Positions 34,472 through 44,199 of a DNA stretch of 64,000 nt are shown one piece after another. Position numbers and translations under genes: made by a program. The stretch spans positions 10,200-74,199 of the forward strand of contig DATJPY010000095.1 of NCBI GenBank assembly GCA_035506135.1, in the 5' to 3' direction. The notes under the pieces are model-generated. The model was not told the origin of the DNA. It made no database searches and worked only from the letters and a program-made list of their open reading frames with translations. The DNA comes from DATJPY01 sp035506135 (lineage in GTDB: Bacteria > Myxococcota_A > UBA9160 > PR03). The first letter of the stretch is position 1; each line of letters opens with the position of its first letter.

Positions 34472-35898
34472 GCGCCGCGGCGACGCGCTCGCGCCGCGGC
34501 CGGAGGCTGCGGCTCCTGTTCGCCGCGGCCGAGTACGCACCGCTGGTGCAGACGGGCGGCCTCGGCGAGGCGGTCGGCGGGCTCGCGCGCGCGCTCGCGG
34601 TGCAGGGACACCAGGTGTCCGTGGCGCTCCCGGGCTGGCGGCGGGCGCGGGAGAGCGGCGCCCTGCCGCGCCTGGTCGCGGACGGCGCCGGCTGGCTCGC
34701 GGGCGAGGCCGCCGGGGTGCGCCTGCTCCTGCTCGACGCCCCCGCGCTCTTCGACCGGCCGGCGCTGTACACGGGGGCGGCAACGCTCGACGAGGCGAGC
34801 CGCTTCATCGCCTTCGCGCGGGCGGTCGCGGCGCGCGCGGCCACCGAGCACCCCGACGTGCTGGTCGCGCACGATTGGCACGCGGCTCTCTCGGTGTGCG
34901 CGCTGCGCACGCTGTCCGACTTTGGCCCCGCGCGGGGGGTGGGCACCGTCCAGGTCGTACACAACAACATGTACCAGGGCCGATTCCCCGCCGAGGCGAT
35001 GGGCGCGACCGGCCTGCCGGCGGAGCTCTTCCAGCCGGACGGCCTCGAGTTCTTCGGCGACCTGTGCCTGCTGAAGGGCGGGGTCGGCTGGGCGGACCGC
35101 ATCGTCGCGGTGTCGCCGCACCACGCGGCGGAGCTGCAGACCGACGCGTTCGGCGCGGGGCTCGAGGGGCTCTACCGCTGGCGCGCGCGGCGCCTGCTCG
35201 GCATCGCCAACGGAATCGACACGGCGGCCTACGACCCGGAGACGGACGGCGCGCTCGCCGCGCGCTACTCGGCGGTCTACCCCAAGCCGAAGGCGGCGTG
35301 CCGGGCGGGGCTGCTCGCCGAGCTGGCGATGGCTTCGCCGCCGCCGGGACGCCTCCTCGCGGCGATCGGCCGGCTCTCGGAGCAGAAGGGTTGGGACGTG
35401 CTGGTCGCGGCGATCCCTGCGTTGGTCGAGCGCGGCGCCTCGCTGCTCCTGCTCGGCGACGGCGACGCCGCGATCGCGGGTCTGCTTCGCGACGCGGTGC
35501 GCCGCTACCCGGACCGCGTGCACGCCTCGATCGGATGGAACGACGCGCTCGCGCGCCGCCTCTACGCCGCCGCGGACTGCGTGCTCGTGCCCTCGCGCTA
35601 CGAGCCGTGCGGCCTGGTGCAGCTCCTGGCACAGCGCTACGGCGCCGTACCGGTGGCGCACCGCGTCGGAGGGCTGGTCGACACCATCCGGGATCGCGAG
35701 ACGGGCGTGCTCTTCGAGCCGCTGGACGCCGAGGCGCTGGTGAGCGCCGTCGAGCGCGCCGTGCTGATGCTGCGCGAGCAGGGGATCGACAAGGTGCAGC
35801 GCCGGCTGCTGGCGCTCGACCTGTCGTGGGGCGGCGCGGCAGCGCACTACGAGGACGTGTTCGCGGCGGTGGCCCGCGAGGCGGCGCGGCGGATCTAG
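34468..35898 (+). CDS. glgA: glycogen synthase (GT5) with Gln in place of the KTGG lysine
   Basis: Adds glucosyl units from ADP-glucose to alpha-1,4-glucan. 476 residues, two Rossmann domains. The N-terminal substrate motif reads VQTGGLGE, so the family Lys of KTGGL is Q28 (codon CAG). VAHDWHAAL, HNNMYQGRFP, GIANGIDT, RLSEQKGWDVL and the C-terminal PSRYEPCGLVQLLAQRYG with its conserved Glu are intact. GTG start in a GTGA overlap with glgC. The rest of the active site looks normal, so it is probably functional but with altered ADP-glucose binding. Confidence 0.92.
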   Translation: MSAAATRSRRGRRLRLLFAAAEYAPLVQTGGLGEAVGGLARALAVQGHQVSVALPGWRRARESGALPRLVADGAGWLAGEAAGVRLLLLDAPALFDRPALYTGAATLDEASRFIAFARAVAARAATEHPDVLVAHDWHAALSVCALRTLSDFGPARGVGTVQVVHNNMYQGRFPAEAMGATGLPAELFQPDGLEFFGDLCLLKGGVGWADRIVAVSPHHAAELQTDAFGAGLEGLYRWRARRLLGIANGIDTAAYDPETDGALAARYSAVYPKPKAACRAGLLAELAMASPPPGRLLAAIGRLSEQKGWDVLVAAIPALVERGASLLLLGDGDAAIAGLLRDAVRRYPDRVHASIGWNDALARRLYAAADCVLVPSRYEPCGLVQLLAQRYGAVPVAHRVGGLVDTIRDRETGVLFEPLDAEALVSAVERAVLMLREQGIDKVQRRLLALDLSWGGAAAHYEDVFAAVAREAARRI

Positions 35899-35903
35899 CG
35901 CCC

Positions 35904-38000
35904 TTGCGCGTCCTTCCCGGATCCCCGTTCCCGCTCGGCGCGACACCCGACGCGCGCGGCGTGAACTTCGCGCTGTTCTCGGAGCACGCGACTCGCGTCG
36001 AGCTCTGCCTGTTCGACGCGCCGGACGCCGCGATCGCCGCGCGCTCCGTCGCCCTCGAGGCGCGCACGGGTGACGTCTGGCACGCGCACCTCGAGGGGCT
36101 GCGCGTCGGCCAGCTCTACGGCTACCGGGTGGACGGCCCGTGGACGCCGGCCGCGGGCGCGCGCTTCAACCGGGCCAAGCTCCTGGTCGATCCCTACGCG
36201 CGCGCCATCGCCGGCCCCGCTCCCTGGAACGCGGCGCTCTCGGGGATCGATCCGGCGCACCCGGAGCGGCCCGATCCGCGGGACTCGGCCGCCTTCGTGC
36301 CCAAGGCGCTGGTCGTCGATCCGACCTTCGACTGGGGAGACGATCGCCCTCCGCGCACGCCGTGGAGCCGGACCGTCCTCTACGAGTGTCACGTGAAGGG
36401 AATGACGCAGCGGCATCTCGCGGTTCCGGCGCCGCTCCGCGGCCGCTACCTCGGGCTCGCTGCGCCGCCGCTGATCGAGCACTGGCAGCGGCTCGGGGTG
36501 ACCGCGATCGAGCTCCTGCCGGTACATCACCACGCCGTCGACGCACACCTCGCGTCGCTCGGCCTCCCCAACTACTGGGGCTACATGACCCTCGGCTTCT
36601 TCGCGCCCGACGCGCGCTACGCGAGCGGCTGTCTGGGCGAGCAGGTGCGCGAGTTCAAGCAGATGGTGCGCGAGCTGCATCGCGCGGGGCTCGAGGTGAT
36701 CCTCGACGTCGTGTACAACCACACGCCCGAGGGCGGGGCCGACGGTGCCACGTACTCGCTGCGCGGGATCGACAACGAGGCCTACTATCGCCTGAAGCCG
36801 GAGCAGCGCGCCGAGTACTGGGACGTGACGGGCTGCGGCAACACGCTCGACACCTCGCATCCGCGCGTCCTGCAGCTCGTGCTCGACAGCCTTCGCTACT
36901 GGGTGGCCGAGATGCACGTCGACGGCTTCCGCTTCGATCTGGCGGCGGCGCTGGCGCGCGACCCGACCGAGTTCCAGTCGGTCGGGCGCTTCTTCGAGAT
37001 CGTGCGGCAGGATCCCGTGCTGGCGCCGGTCAAGCTCGTCGCCGAGCCCTGGGACGTGGGGCCCGGCGGCTACCAGCTCGGCCGCTTCCCGGCTGGCTGG
37101 GCCGAGTGGAACGACCGCTTCCGCGACACCGCGCGGCGCTACTGGCGCGGCGACGACGGGCAGATCGCGCAGCTCGCCAGCCGGCTCGCGGGGTCGAGCG
37201 ACGTCTTCGACGCCTCCCGGGGTCCCCTCGCGAGCATCAACTACGTGGTGTCGCACGACGGCATGACCTTGCGCGACCTCGTCTCCTACGCGAGCAAGCA
37301 CAACGAGGCCAACGGCGAGGGCGGGCGCGACGGTCCCACCGACGAGAGCTGCAACTGGGGTGTCGAAGGTCCGTCGCGCGACCGGCGGGTGCGGAAGCGC
37401 CGCGAGCGCGCGCGGCGCAATCTGCTGGCGATGCTCGTGCTGTCGCAGGGCGTGCCGATGCTGGCGCACGGCGACGAGCTGGGGCGCACCCAGCGCGGCA
37501 ACAACAACGCCTACTGCCACGACTCCGAGCTCACGTGGATCGACTGGAACCTCGGCGAGGAGGACCGCGACTTCCTCGAGTTCGCGCGCGCGCTGCTTGC
37601 GATCCGGCGCGAGAACGCCGTCTTCCGCCGCCGGCGCTTCTTCCGAGGCGAGGATGCGGATCCCGAGTTCGACGACGTCACCTGGCTGCGGCCCGACGGG
37701 AGCGTCACCGGCGGCGACGCTTGGCAGAATCCCGAGCGCCGCAGCCTCGGCATGCTGATCGCCGCCGCGTCGGCCGAGCCCGCCGACGAGCAAGGCCAGC
37801 CGCAGCGCTCCGAGACGGTGCTCCTGCTCCTGAACGCGCACACCGTCGCGCGCTCGTTCTCCCTGCCGCAGCCGCCGAAGCCGGGACGCTGGCAGGAGGT
37901 CCTGAACACGGCTTGCACCACGCGGCGCAGCGCGATCAGCGGTCGCATCCGGCTCGCCCCCTTCTCGCTGGTCCTGCTCGCGTGGCGGGAGGGCGGGTGA
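35904..38000 (+). CDS. glgX: glycogen debranching enzyme GlgX
   Basis: GH13 isoamylase-type enzyme removing limit-dextrin branches after phosphorylase action. 698 residues. N-terminal CBM48 domain (GSPFPLGATPDARGVNFALF). Catalytic (beta/alpha)8 barrel with ILDVVYNHT, nucleophile Asp in VDGFRFDLA, acid/base Glu in LVAEPWD and VSHDGMTLRDLVSY. GNNNAYCHDSELTWIDW is a GlgX signature. Start taken as TTG at 35904, five bases after the glgA stop and just before the conserved LPGSPFPLG; no ATG or GTG fits. Overlaps malQ by 4 bases. Confidence 0.93.
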   Translation: MRVLPGSPFPLGATPDARGVNFALFSEHATRVELCLFDAPDAAIAARSVALEARTGDVWHAHLEGLRVGQLYGYRVDGPWTPAAGARFNRAKLLVDPYARAIAGPAPWNAALSGIDPAHPERPDPRDSAAFVPKALVVDPTFDWGDDRPPRTPWSRTVLYECHVKGMTQRHLAVPAPLRGRYLGLAAPPLIEHWQRLGVTAIELLPVHHHAVDAHLASLGLPNYWGYMTLGFFAPDARYASGCLGEQVREFKQMVRELHRAGLEVILDVVYNHTPEGGADGATYSLRGIDNEAYYRLKPEQRAEYWDVTGCGNTLDTSHPRVLQLVLDSLRYWVAEMHVDGFRFDLAAALARDPTEFQSVGRFFEIVRQDPVLAPVKLVAEPWDVGPGGYQLGRFPAGWAEWNDRFRDTARRYWRGDDGQIAQLASRLAGSSDVFDASRGPLASINYVVSHDGMTLRDLVSYASKHNEANGEGGRDGPTDESCNWGVEGPSRDRRVRKRRERARRNLLAMLVLSQGVPMLAHGDELGRTQRGNNNAYCHDSELTWIDWNLGEEDRDFLEFARALLAIRRENAVFRRRRFFRGEDADPEFDDVTWLRPDGSVTGGDAWQNPERRSLGMLIAAASAEPADEQGQPQRSETVLLLLNAHTVARSFSLPQPPKPGRWQEVLNTACTTRRSAISGRIRLAPFSLVLLAWREGG

Positions 38001-40153
38001 GCGAGGAGCGTCCCCGGCTCCGAGCGCTCGCCGAGCGGCTCGGCGTCGCCTCTTCGTACTGGGACCTCGGTGGGCGGGCGCGACCGACCTCGGACGCCAC
38101 GCGCGAGGCGCTGGTGGCGGCGCTCGGCTTCGACGCCTCGAGCGAGGCGTCCGCCGCCGGCGCGATCGACGGGCTCGAGCGCGAGGAGGCTGTGCGCGTG
38201 GTCGAGCCGGTGGTGGTCTGGCGCGAGTACGCCGCTGCGCCGCCGGCGCTCGATCTGCAGCTCGCCGAATCGCCGCAGCCGCTCGACTACCACCTCGAGC
38301 TGTGTCTCGAGGACGGCTCGCGCCACGCGGCCGAGGGGCGCATCGAGGCGGGCGCGCCGCGCCGCACCGCGCTCGCGCTGCCGCTCGTCCCGCCGTTCGG
38401 GTACCACGAGATCCACCTCGCTCTCGACGGGCCGGGAGGCCCCCGCGAGGCGCGCCAGCGGCTGGTGATGGCGCCGCGCACGGCGCTCCCGGTCGAGGAC
38501 AAGCTCGGCGCTGCGCGCGGGTTCGGCGTCTGGACCAATCTCTACACGGTGCGGAGTCGACGGAGCTGGGGCTTCGGCGACTTCGGCGATCTCGCGGCGC
38601 TGGCGCGCCTGGTGGCCGGCGCGGGCGGCGTCTTCGTCGGCGTGAATCCGCTGCACGCGGTGCCGAACCGCGGGCTTGCCTTCACGCCCTACAGCCCCTC
38701 GAGTCGGCTCTACCGGAACGCCCTCTACATCGACGTGGAGGCGGTGCCCGAGCTCGCCGACTGCGCCGCGGCGCGGGCGCGCCTCGCCGACCCGGCCTTT
38801 CGGAAGCGCCTCACCCGGCTGCGCCGGGCGGCGGCGATCGACCACGAGGCCGTCCTCGACGCCAAGCTCGAGGTGCTACGCGACCTGCATCGCGGCTTCC
38901 TGGCCGCCGGCCCGGCCGCGCCGCGCGCCGCGCGCCATGCCGACTACTGCGCGCGCGAGAGCCCCGAGCTGCTGAACTTCGCCACGTGGGAAGCCCTCGC
39001 CGACCACCTCGCTGCGGGTCCGGGGAGGGACTGGCGGCGCTGGCCGGCCGAGTACCGCAATCCCGCCTCGCCCGCCGTGGCCGCGTTCCGGGCCGCCCAC
39101 GCCGAGGAGGTGGCGTTCCGCACGTGGCTGCAGTTCGAGACCGACGCCCAGCTCGAGTCCGCCGCGGCGAGGGGTCGCGAGGCGGGGCTCGCGGTCGGCG
39201 TGTACCACGACCTGGCGGTCGGTTCGGCGCCCGACTCGGCCGACACATGGATGGATCAGTCGCTGTTCGCCCGCGGCGCGACGGTGGGCGCGCCGCCCGA
39301 CGACTACGCACCCGAGGGACAGGACTGGGGCTTCCCGCCGCTCGACCCGCACCGGCTGAGGGCCCAGGGCTATCGCGCCTGGTCGCGGCTCCTGCGCGCG
39401 AGCTTCGCCCACGCCGGCGCCTTGCGGGTCGACCACGCGATGGGCCTCCTGCGGCTCTTCTGGATCCCCGAAGGCCGGCCGGGCACCGAGGGCACCTACG
39501 TCTACCAGCGCGTCGACGACCTGCTCGGAGTCCTCGCCCTCGAGAGCCGACGCCACGGGGCGATCCCCGTCGCGGAGGATCTGGGGACCGTGCCACCGGG
39601 CTTCCGCGAGAGCCTCGCCGACTGGGGGATCCTGTCCTCATCGGTGCTCTACTTCGAGCGCGAGGCGGGGCGGCTGCGCGCCTCTTCGACCTGGTCGCCG
39701 CGCTCGCTGGCCACCGTCGAGACGCACGACCTGGTCCCGCTCGCGGGTCACGCCGCGGGCGTCGACCTCTCCATGCGCCGCCGCGTCGGCGCCATTCCGG
39801 ACGACGAGTCGCTGGCCCGCGCGATGGCGGAGCGCGCGCTCGAGCACGCGGCAATCCTGGCGCAGCTCCGCGAGGAGGGGCTCCTGCCGGCCGGCGAGGG
39901 CGAGCCCGACGCGCCGACGCTGTGTGCCGCCGTGCACGCCTTCCTGGCCCGCACGCCGGCGCCGCTGGCGGCCGCCTCGCTCGACGACCTGGCGGGCGAG
40001 CGCGAGCCGGTGAACCTGCCGGGCGTCCCGGTCGAGCGGCATCGGAGCTGGTCGCGCCGCATGAGGGCGACGCTCGACGCGATCGCGGCCGATCCCACGG
40101 CACGGCGCGCCCTGGCCGCGCTCGGATGCGGGCGGACGCGCGGCGCGGGCTAG
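37997..40153 (+). CDS. malQ: 4-alpha-glucanotransferase (amylomaltase)
   Basis: GH77 enzyme moving maltodextrin segments between chains and freeing glucose. 718 residues, the long form with an extra N-terminal part of about 170 residues as in enteric MalQ. Catalytic positions: VDHAMGLLRLFW (nucleophile Asp), VAEDLGTVPPGF (Glu) and VETHDLVPLAGH (Asp). GVNPLHAVPNRG and YSPSSRLYRNALYID are signature segments. GTG start in a 4-base overlap with glgX. It recycles short glucans from GlgX and GlgP. Confidence 0.93.
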   Translation: MSEERPRLRALAERLGVASSYWDLGGRARPTSDATREALVAALGFDASSEASAAGAIDGLEREEAVRVVEPVVVWREYAAAPPALDLQLAESPQPLDYHLELCLEDGSRHAAEGRIEAGAPRRTALALPLVPPFGYHEIHLALDGPGGPREARQRLVMAPRTALPVEDKLGAARGFGVWTNLYTVRSRRSWGFGDFGDLAALARLVAGAGGVFVGVNPLHAVPNRGLAFTPYSPSSRLYRNALYIDVEAVPELADCAAARARLADPAFRKRLTRLRRAAAIDHEAVLDAKLEVLRDLHRGFLAAGPAAPRAARHADYCARESPELLNFATWEALADHLAAGPGRDWRRWPAEYRNPASPAVAAFRAAHAEEVAFRTWLQFETDAQLESAAARGREAGLAVGVYHDLAVGSAPDSADTWMDQSLFARGATVGAPPDDYAPEGQDWGFPPLDPHRLRAQGYRAWSRLLRASFAHAGALRVDHAMGLLRLFWIPEGRPGTEGTYVYQRVDDLLGVLALESRRHGAIPVAEDLGTVPPGFRESLADWGILSSSVLYFEREAGRLRASSTWSPRSLATVETHDLVPLAGHAAGVDLSMRRRVGAIPDDESLARAMAERALEHAAILAQLREEGLLPAGEGEPDAPTLCAAVHAFLARTPAPLAAASLDDLAGEREPVNLPGVPVERHRSWSRRMRATLDAIAADPTARRALAALGCGRTRGAG

Positions 40154-40181
40154 ACTGCTCGCGCTGGAGGGTAGGGGTTCG

Positions 40182-42650
40182 ATGGATCAGCCGGGCACGA
40201 GCCTCGCCGGGGCGGCGCGCCCGTCACCGGATGGGGACGCGTTCGCCGACGCGGTCCAGCGCCACGTGCGCTACCTGCTCGGCAAGCGCTGGCAGGACGC
40301 ATCGCCGCGCGACCTGCTGGTGGCGATCGCGCTCACGTGCCGCGAGCTGATCGTCGACCGCATGTTCGAGACCGAGCGCCGCTATCGGGACGCCGACGCC
40401 AAGCGCGTCTACTACCTCTCGGTCGAGTTCCTGATCGGTCGCTCGCTCGAGAGCACGCTGCAGAACCTCGGCATCCTGGAGGCCGTCGAGCGCGCGCTCG
40501 AGGCTCGCGGCGTGGACTGGGACGCGGTCGTCGAGGCGGAGCCCGACGCCGCGCTCGGCAACGGCGGCCTCGGCCGCCTCGCCGCGTGCTACCTCGACTC
40601 GCTCGCCTCGCTCGACATGCCCGGCTTCGGCTACGGCATCAACTACGACTACGGGCTGTTCCGCCAGGCGATCGAGAACGGCCAGCAGCGCGAGTATCCG
40701 GAGGGCTGGCGCCGCCCCGGCGACGCCTGGCTGATCGAGCGCCCCGAGCGGGCCTGCTGGGTGCCGGTGTACGGCCGCGCGGGGCGCCGTCCGAAGGAGG
40801 GCGAGCCGGCGGACTGGCACGACTGGCGGGTCGTCGTCGGCGTTCCCTACGACATGCCGGTGGTTGGCTGGGGCGGGCGCTCGGTGAACCGGCTGCGGCT
40901 CTTCTCGGCGCGATCGCCCGACGAGTTCGACATCGAGATCTTCAACCGCGGCGACTACGTGCGCGCCTTCGAGCGCAAGCTGGCCAGCGAGCGCATCTCC
41001 AACGTGCTCTATCCCTCGGACTCGAGCGAGCACGGCAAGGAGCTGCGGCTGCTGCAGGAGTACTTCTTCGTCGCCTGCGCCCTGCGCGACATCCTGTTCC
41101 AGTACCTCGAGACGCGCTCGAGCTTCGACGAGCTGCCCGAGAAGGTGGCGATCCAGCTCAACGACACGCACCCGGCGCTGGCCGTCGCCGAGTGGACGCG
41201 GCTCCTGGTCGACGAGCACGGGCTCTCGCTCGACCGCGCGCTCGAGCTCGCGCGCGGCACCTTCGCCTACACCAACCACACGTTGATGCCCGAGGCGCTC
41301 GAGCGCTGGCCGCGAGCGCTCCTCGCCCGGGTCGTGCCGCGCCATCTGCAGATCATCGAGGAGATCAACGCGCGCCTCCTGGCCGAGGTGGAGACGCGCT
41401 GGCCGGGTGACGTCGACCGCCTGCGCCGCATGTCGATCATCGACGAGGACCCGCACAAGCACGTGCGCATGGCGCATCTGGCGATCGCGGGGAGCCACGC
41501 GGTGAACGGCGTCTCGAAGCTGCACTCGGAGCTGGTCAAGGCGCGGCTGGTGCCCGACTTCGCCGAGCTGTGGCCGGCCAAGTTCTGCAACGTCACCAAC
41601 GGCGTCACGCCTCGGCGCTGGCTGCTCAAGGCCAACCCGAAGCTGGCCGACGCCATCGCGTCGCGCATCGGCTGGGACTTCGCGCGCGACCTCGAGGCGC
41701 TGCGCGCGCTCGAGCCGGCGGCCGACGACCCCGAGTTCCGCGCCCGCTTCCGCGACGTGAAGCGCGCCAACAAGGAGCGCCTGTCCCGCGTCGTCTCCCG
41801 CACCGCGGGCGTGCGGCTCGACCCGAACGCGCTGTTCGACGTCCAGGTGAAGCGGATCCACGAGTACAAGCGCCAGCTCCTCGCCGCGCTGCACGCGATC
41901 CACCTCTATCTCGGGATCGCGGAGGAGGGCCGCGTGCTCGAGGTGCCGCGTGCGTGTCTCTTCGCCGGCAAGGCCGCGCCCGAGTACTTCATGGCGAAGC
42001 TCATGATCCGGCTGCTCTCGAACGTCGCCGCCGTCGTGAACGCCGACCCCCGCGCGCGCGACCAGCTCCGGGTCGCCTTCATCCCCGACTACCGCGTGTC
42101 CCTGGCCGAGCGGATCATCCCGGCGGCGGACGTCTCCGAGCAGATCTCGACCGCGGGCACCGAGGCGTCCGGGACCGGCAACATGAAGCTCGCGCTCAAC
42201 GGCGCGCTCACCGTCGGGACGCTCGACGGCGCGAACATCGAGATCCGCGAGGCCGTCGGGCCCGAGAACATCTACATCTTCGGGCTGCGCACCGAGGAGA
42301 TCGCCGATCTGCGCGCGCGCGGCGCCTACGACCCGCGCGAGCGCTACCAGTCGAGCCCCGCGATCCGGCGCGTGCTCGACGAGCTGGGCGGCGAGCGCTT
42401 CGCGGGGGGAGAGGCCGGGGTCTTCCGCCCGATCCTCGAGAACCTGCTCGACCACGGCGACCCCTACTTCGTCCTCGCCGACTTCGAGAGCTACGCCGCC
42501 ACGCAGCGCCAGGTCGAGAGCGACTACCGGTCGGCCGACGAATGGTCCCGGCGCGCGGTGCTGAACGTGGCGCGCATGGGTGCCTTCTCCTCCGACCGCG
42601 CGGTGCGCGAATACGCGGCCGGGATCTGGGGCCTCGCGCAAGTCCCTTGA
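40182..42650 (+). CDS. glgP: glycogen phosphorylase
   Basis: PLP-dependent GT35 enzyme releasing glucose-1-phosphate from glycogen ends. 822 residues, full length. VYYLSVEFLIGRSLESTLQN, ALGNGGLGRLAACYLDSLA, QLNDTHPALAVAEWTRLL, FNVTNGV-like FCNVTNGVTPRRWL, and the PLP lysine in GTEASGTGNMKLALNGALT. GGAGG precedes the ATG region by about 10 bases. Last gene of glgC-glgA-glgX-malQ-glgP; only 28 bases separate it from malQ. The Ser phosphorylation site of eukaryotic enzymes is absent, as usual in bacteria. Confidence 0.95.
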   Translation: MDQPGTSLAGAARPSPDGDAFADAVQRHVRYLLGKRWQDASPRDLLVAIALTCRELIVDRMFETERRYRDADAKRVYYLSVEFLIGRSLESTLQNLGILEAVERALEARGVDWDAVVEAEPDAALGNGGLGRLAACYLDSLASLDMPGFGYGINYDYGLFRQAIENGQQREYPEGWRRPGDAWLIERPERACWVPVYGRAGRRPKEGEPADWHDWRVVVGVPYDMPVVGWGGRSVNRLRLFSARSPDEFDIEIFNRGDYVRAFERKLASERISNVLYPSDSSEHGKELRLLQEYFFVACALRDILFQYLETRSSFDELPEKVAIQLNDTHPALAVAEWTRLLVDEHGLSLDRALELARGTFAYTNHTLMPEALERWPRALLARVVPRHLQIIEEINARLLAEVETRWPGDVDRLRRMSIIDEDPHKHVRMAHLAIAGSHAVNGVSKLHSELVKARLVPDFAELWPAKFCNVTNGVTPRRWLLKANPKLADAIASRIGWDFARDLEALRALEPAADDPEFRARFRDVKRANKERLSRVVSRTAGVRLDPNALFDVQVKRIHEYKRQLLAALHAIHLYLGIAEEGRVLEVPRACLFAGKAAPEYFMAKLMIRLLSNVAAVVNADPRARDQLRVAFIPDYRVSLAERIIPAADVSEQISTAGTEASGTGNMKLALNGALTVGTLDGANIEIREAVGPENIYIFGLRTEEIADLRARGAYDPRERYQSSPAIRRVLDELGGERFAGGEAGVFRPILENLLDHGDPYFVLADFESYAATQRQVESDYRSADEWSRRAVLNVARMGAFSSDRAVREYAAGIWGLAQVP

Positions 42651-42723
42651 GGGCCCTTCGCCTTCCGGGGGAAGACGTCTCGAGGGCGCCGCGCTCACGG
42701 GCTGGCGCGGGTGAATCGGCGGC

Positions 42724-42729
42724 TATAAT
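42724..42729 (+). promoter_or_regulatory. candidate -10 element before the DsbA-like lipoprotein gene
   Basis: A perfect TATAAT in otherwise very GC-rich sequence, 86 bases before the ATG. No good -35 was found at 16-18 bases upstream (GCTGGC). A hairpin-forming CGGCCG pair at 42745-42761 would lie in the leader. Plausible promoter, not proven. Confidence 0.35.
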
Positions 42730-42814
42730 CCCGCGTCCCTCGACCGGCCGCAGAGCGGCCGCCGCTGCGGCGCGTCGGCCGCGGCTCCCGTCGACCTCTA
42801 TCCAGGAGTCATGC

Positions 42815-44185
42815 ATGCACCGTTCGAGAAGCCTCGCGCGCTGGGCCCTCCTGCTCGGCGTTCCCGCCGCCCTCGCCTGCAAGCAGCCGTCCTCCACCTC
42901 GGGGCCGAGCGCCGCGGCGCCGGCCGTCGGCCCGGGCGCCGACGCGGTGGCCGGCAAGGTGGAGGGCAAGCCGCTGACGGTGGGCGAGCTGGACGCCTGG
43001 ATCCAGGAGCAGCTCTTCAAGCAGGCCACGCGCGACCGCAATCCCACCAAGACCTACGAGCTGCGCAGCCGGGCCCTCGATCAGATGGCCGCCGAGCGCG
43101 CGCTCGACGCGGCGGCGGCGAAGGCCGGCAAGGACCGCGAGACGCTGCTCAAGGACGAGCTCGAGAAGCGCGTCGCGCTGACCGACGAGGACGTGCAGAA
43201 GTTCTACGAGGCGCACAAGGACCGGTACGGCACGCGCACGCTGGAGCAGGTGGCGGCCATGATCCGCACCCAGCTCAAGGGCCAGAAGCAGCAGCAGGCG
43301 ATGCAGGAGTACATCGAGTCGCTGCGCAAGGAGAGCGGCTTCGAGAACGACCTGAAGGCGCCGCGCTACGAGGTCGCGAGCGGCGGCACCGCGACGGGAC
43401 CGGCCGACGCCCCGATCACCGTCGTCGAGTTCAGCGACTTCGAGTGCCCGTTCTGCAAGCGGGCCGACCCGGTCGTGCGCCAGATGCTCGAGCGCTATCC
43501 GACCCAGGTGCGCTTCATCTACCGCGACTTCCCGCTCGACCACATCCACCAGAAGGCGCGCGGAGCGGCCGAGGCGGCGCGCTGCGCCGGCGAGCAGGGC
43601 AAGTACTGGGAGTTCCACCACCTGCTGTTCGACAAGTCGCCCGCGCTGACGCCGGAGGACCTGAAGAGCTACGCCAAGCAGCTCGGGCTCGACGAGGCGA
43701 AGTTCGACCAGTGCGTCGCGCAGCACGGCGGCAAGGACCTGATCGAGGCCGACATCAAGGCGGGCGAGGAGGCGGGTGTCCAGGGGACGCCGGCATTCTT
43801 CGTCAACGGCCTGCCGGTCGCCGGCGTGCGCTCGGGCGAGGAGATCGCGAAGGTGATCGATGACGAGCTCGCCAAGAAGGGGCTCCCGGTTCCGCCGAAG
43901 CCGGTGCAGCAGGTGGCCGCGCCGGCGGTGCCGCCCGGGCCGGGGGCTGCGATGATGCCCGTCCCGGTGGCTCCGCTGGGTGCGCCGGGTCAGCCCGCGG
44001 GCGCTCCGCCCGTGCCGGGGGCGCCGGCGGGCGCTCCTCCCGCAGCGGCTCCGCCGGCTGCCTCGCCGCCTGCGGCCGCGGCGACCCCGCCGCCGGCAGC
44101 CGCGAAGCCGGCTCCCGCTCCGGCGGCGGCGCCGGTCGCTCCGGCCCCCGCTCCTGCGAAGCCGGTTCCGGGAGCGGGTCGCTAG
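42815..44185 (+). CDS. DsbA-like thiol-disulfide oxidoreductase lipoprotein with Pro/Ala tail
   Basis: 456 residues. Lipobox PAALAC with the lipidated Cys at C22. Residues about 45-185 resemble the helical SurA/PrsA N-terminal chaperone region (GKPLTVGELDAWIQEQLFKQ, ERALDAAAAKAGKDRETLL). A DsbA/thioredoxin domain follows, with CPFC at C211-C214 (FSDFECPFCKRADP) and cis-Pro loop GVQGTPAFFVNGLPV. The last about 100 residues are nearly all Pro, Ala and Gly, a possible spacer through the periplasm. ATG at 42815 rather than the ATG at 42811, which is out of frame. Convergent with the barrel gene. Confidence 0.88.
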   Translation: MHRSRSLARWALLLGVPAALACKQPSSTSGPSAAAPAVGPGADAVAGKVEGKPLTVGELDAWIQEQLFKQATRDRNPTKTYELRSRALDQMAAERALDAAAAKAGKDRETLLKDELEKRVALTDEDVQKFYEAHKDRYGTRTLEQVAAMIRTQLKGQKQQQAMQEYIESLRKESGFENDLKAPRYEVASGGTATGPADAPITVVEFSDFECPFCKRADPVVRQMLERYPTQVRFIYRDFPLDHIHQKARGAAEAARCAGEQGKYWEFHHLLFDKSPALTPEDLKSYAKQLGLDEAKFDQCVAQHGGKDLIEADIKAGEEAGVQGTPAFFVNGLPVAGVRSGEEIAKVIDDELAKKGLPVPPKPVQQVAAPAVPPGPGAAMMPVPVAPLGAPGQPAGAPPVPGAPAGAPPAAAPPAASPPAAAATPPPAAAKPAPAPAAAPVAPAPAPAKPVPGAGR

Positions 44186-44199
44186 CCGACGGGACGAGG

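Noticed and set aside
42651..42814. Sigma-54 promoter before the DsbA-like gene
   Set aside because: GG and GC elements at -24/-12 spacing do not fit; TATAAT is the only promoter-like element.
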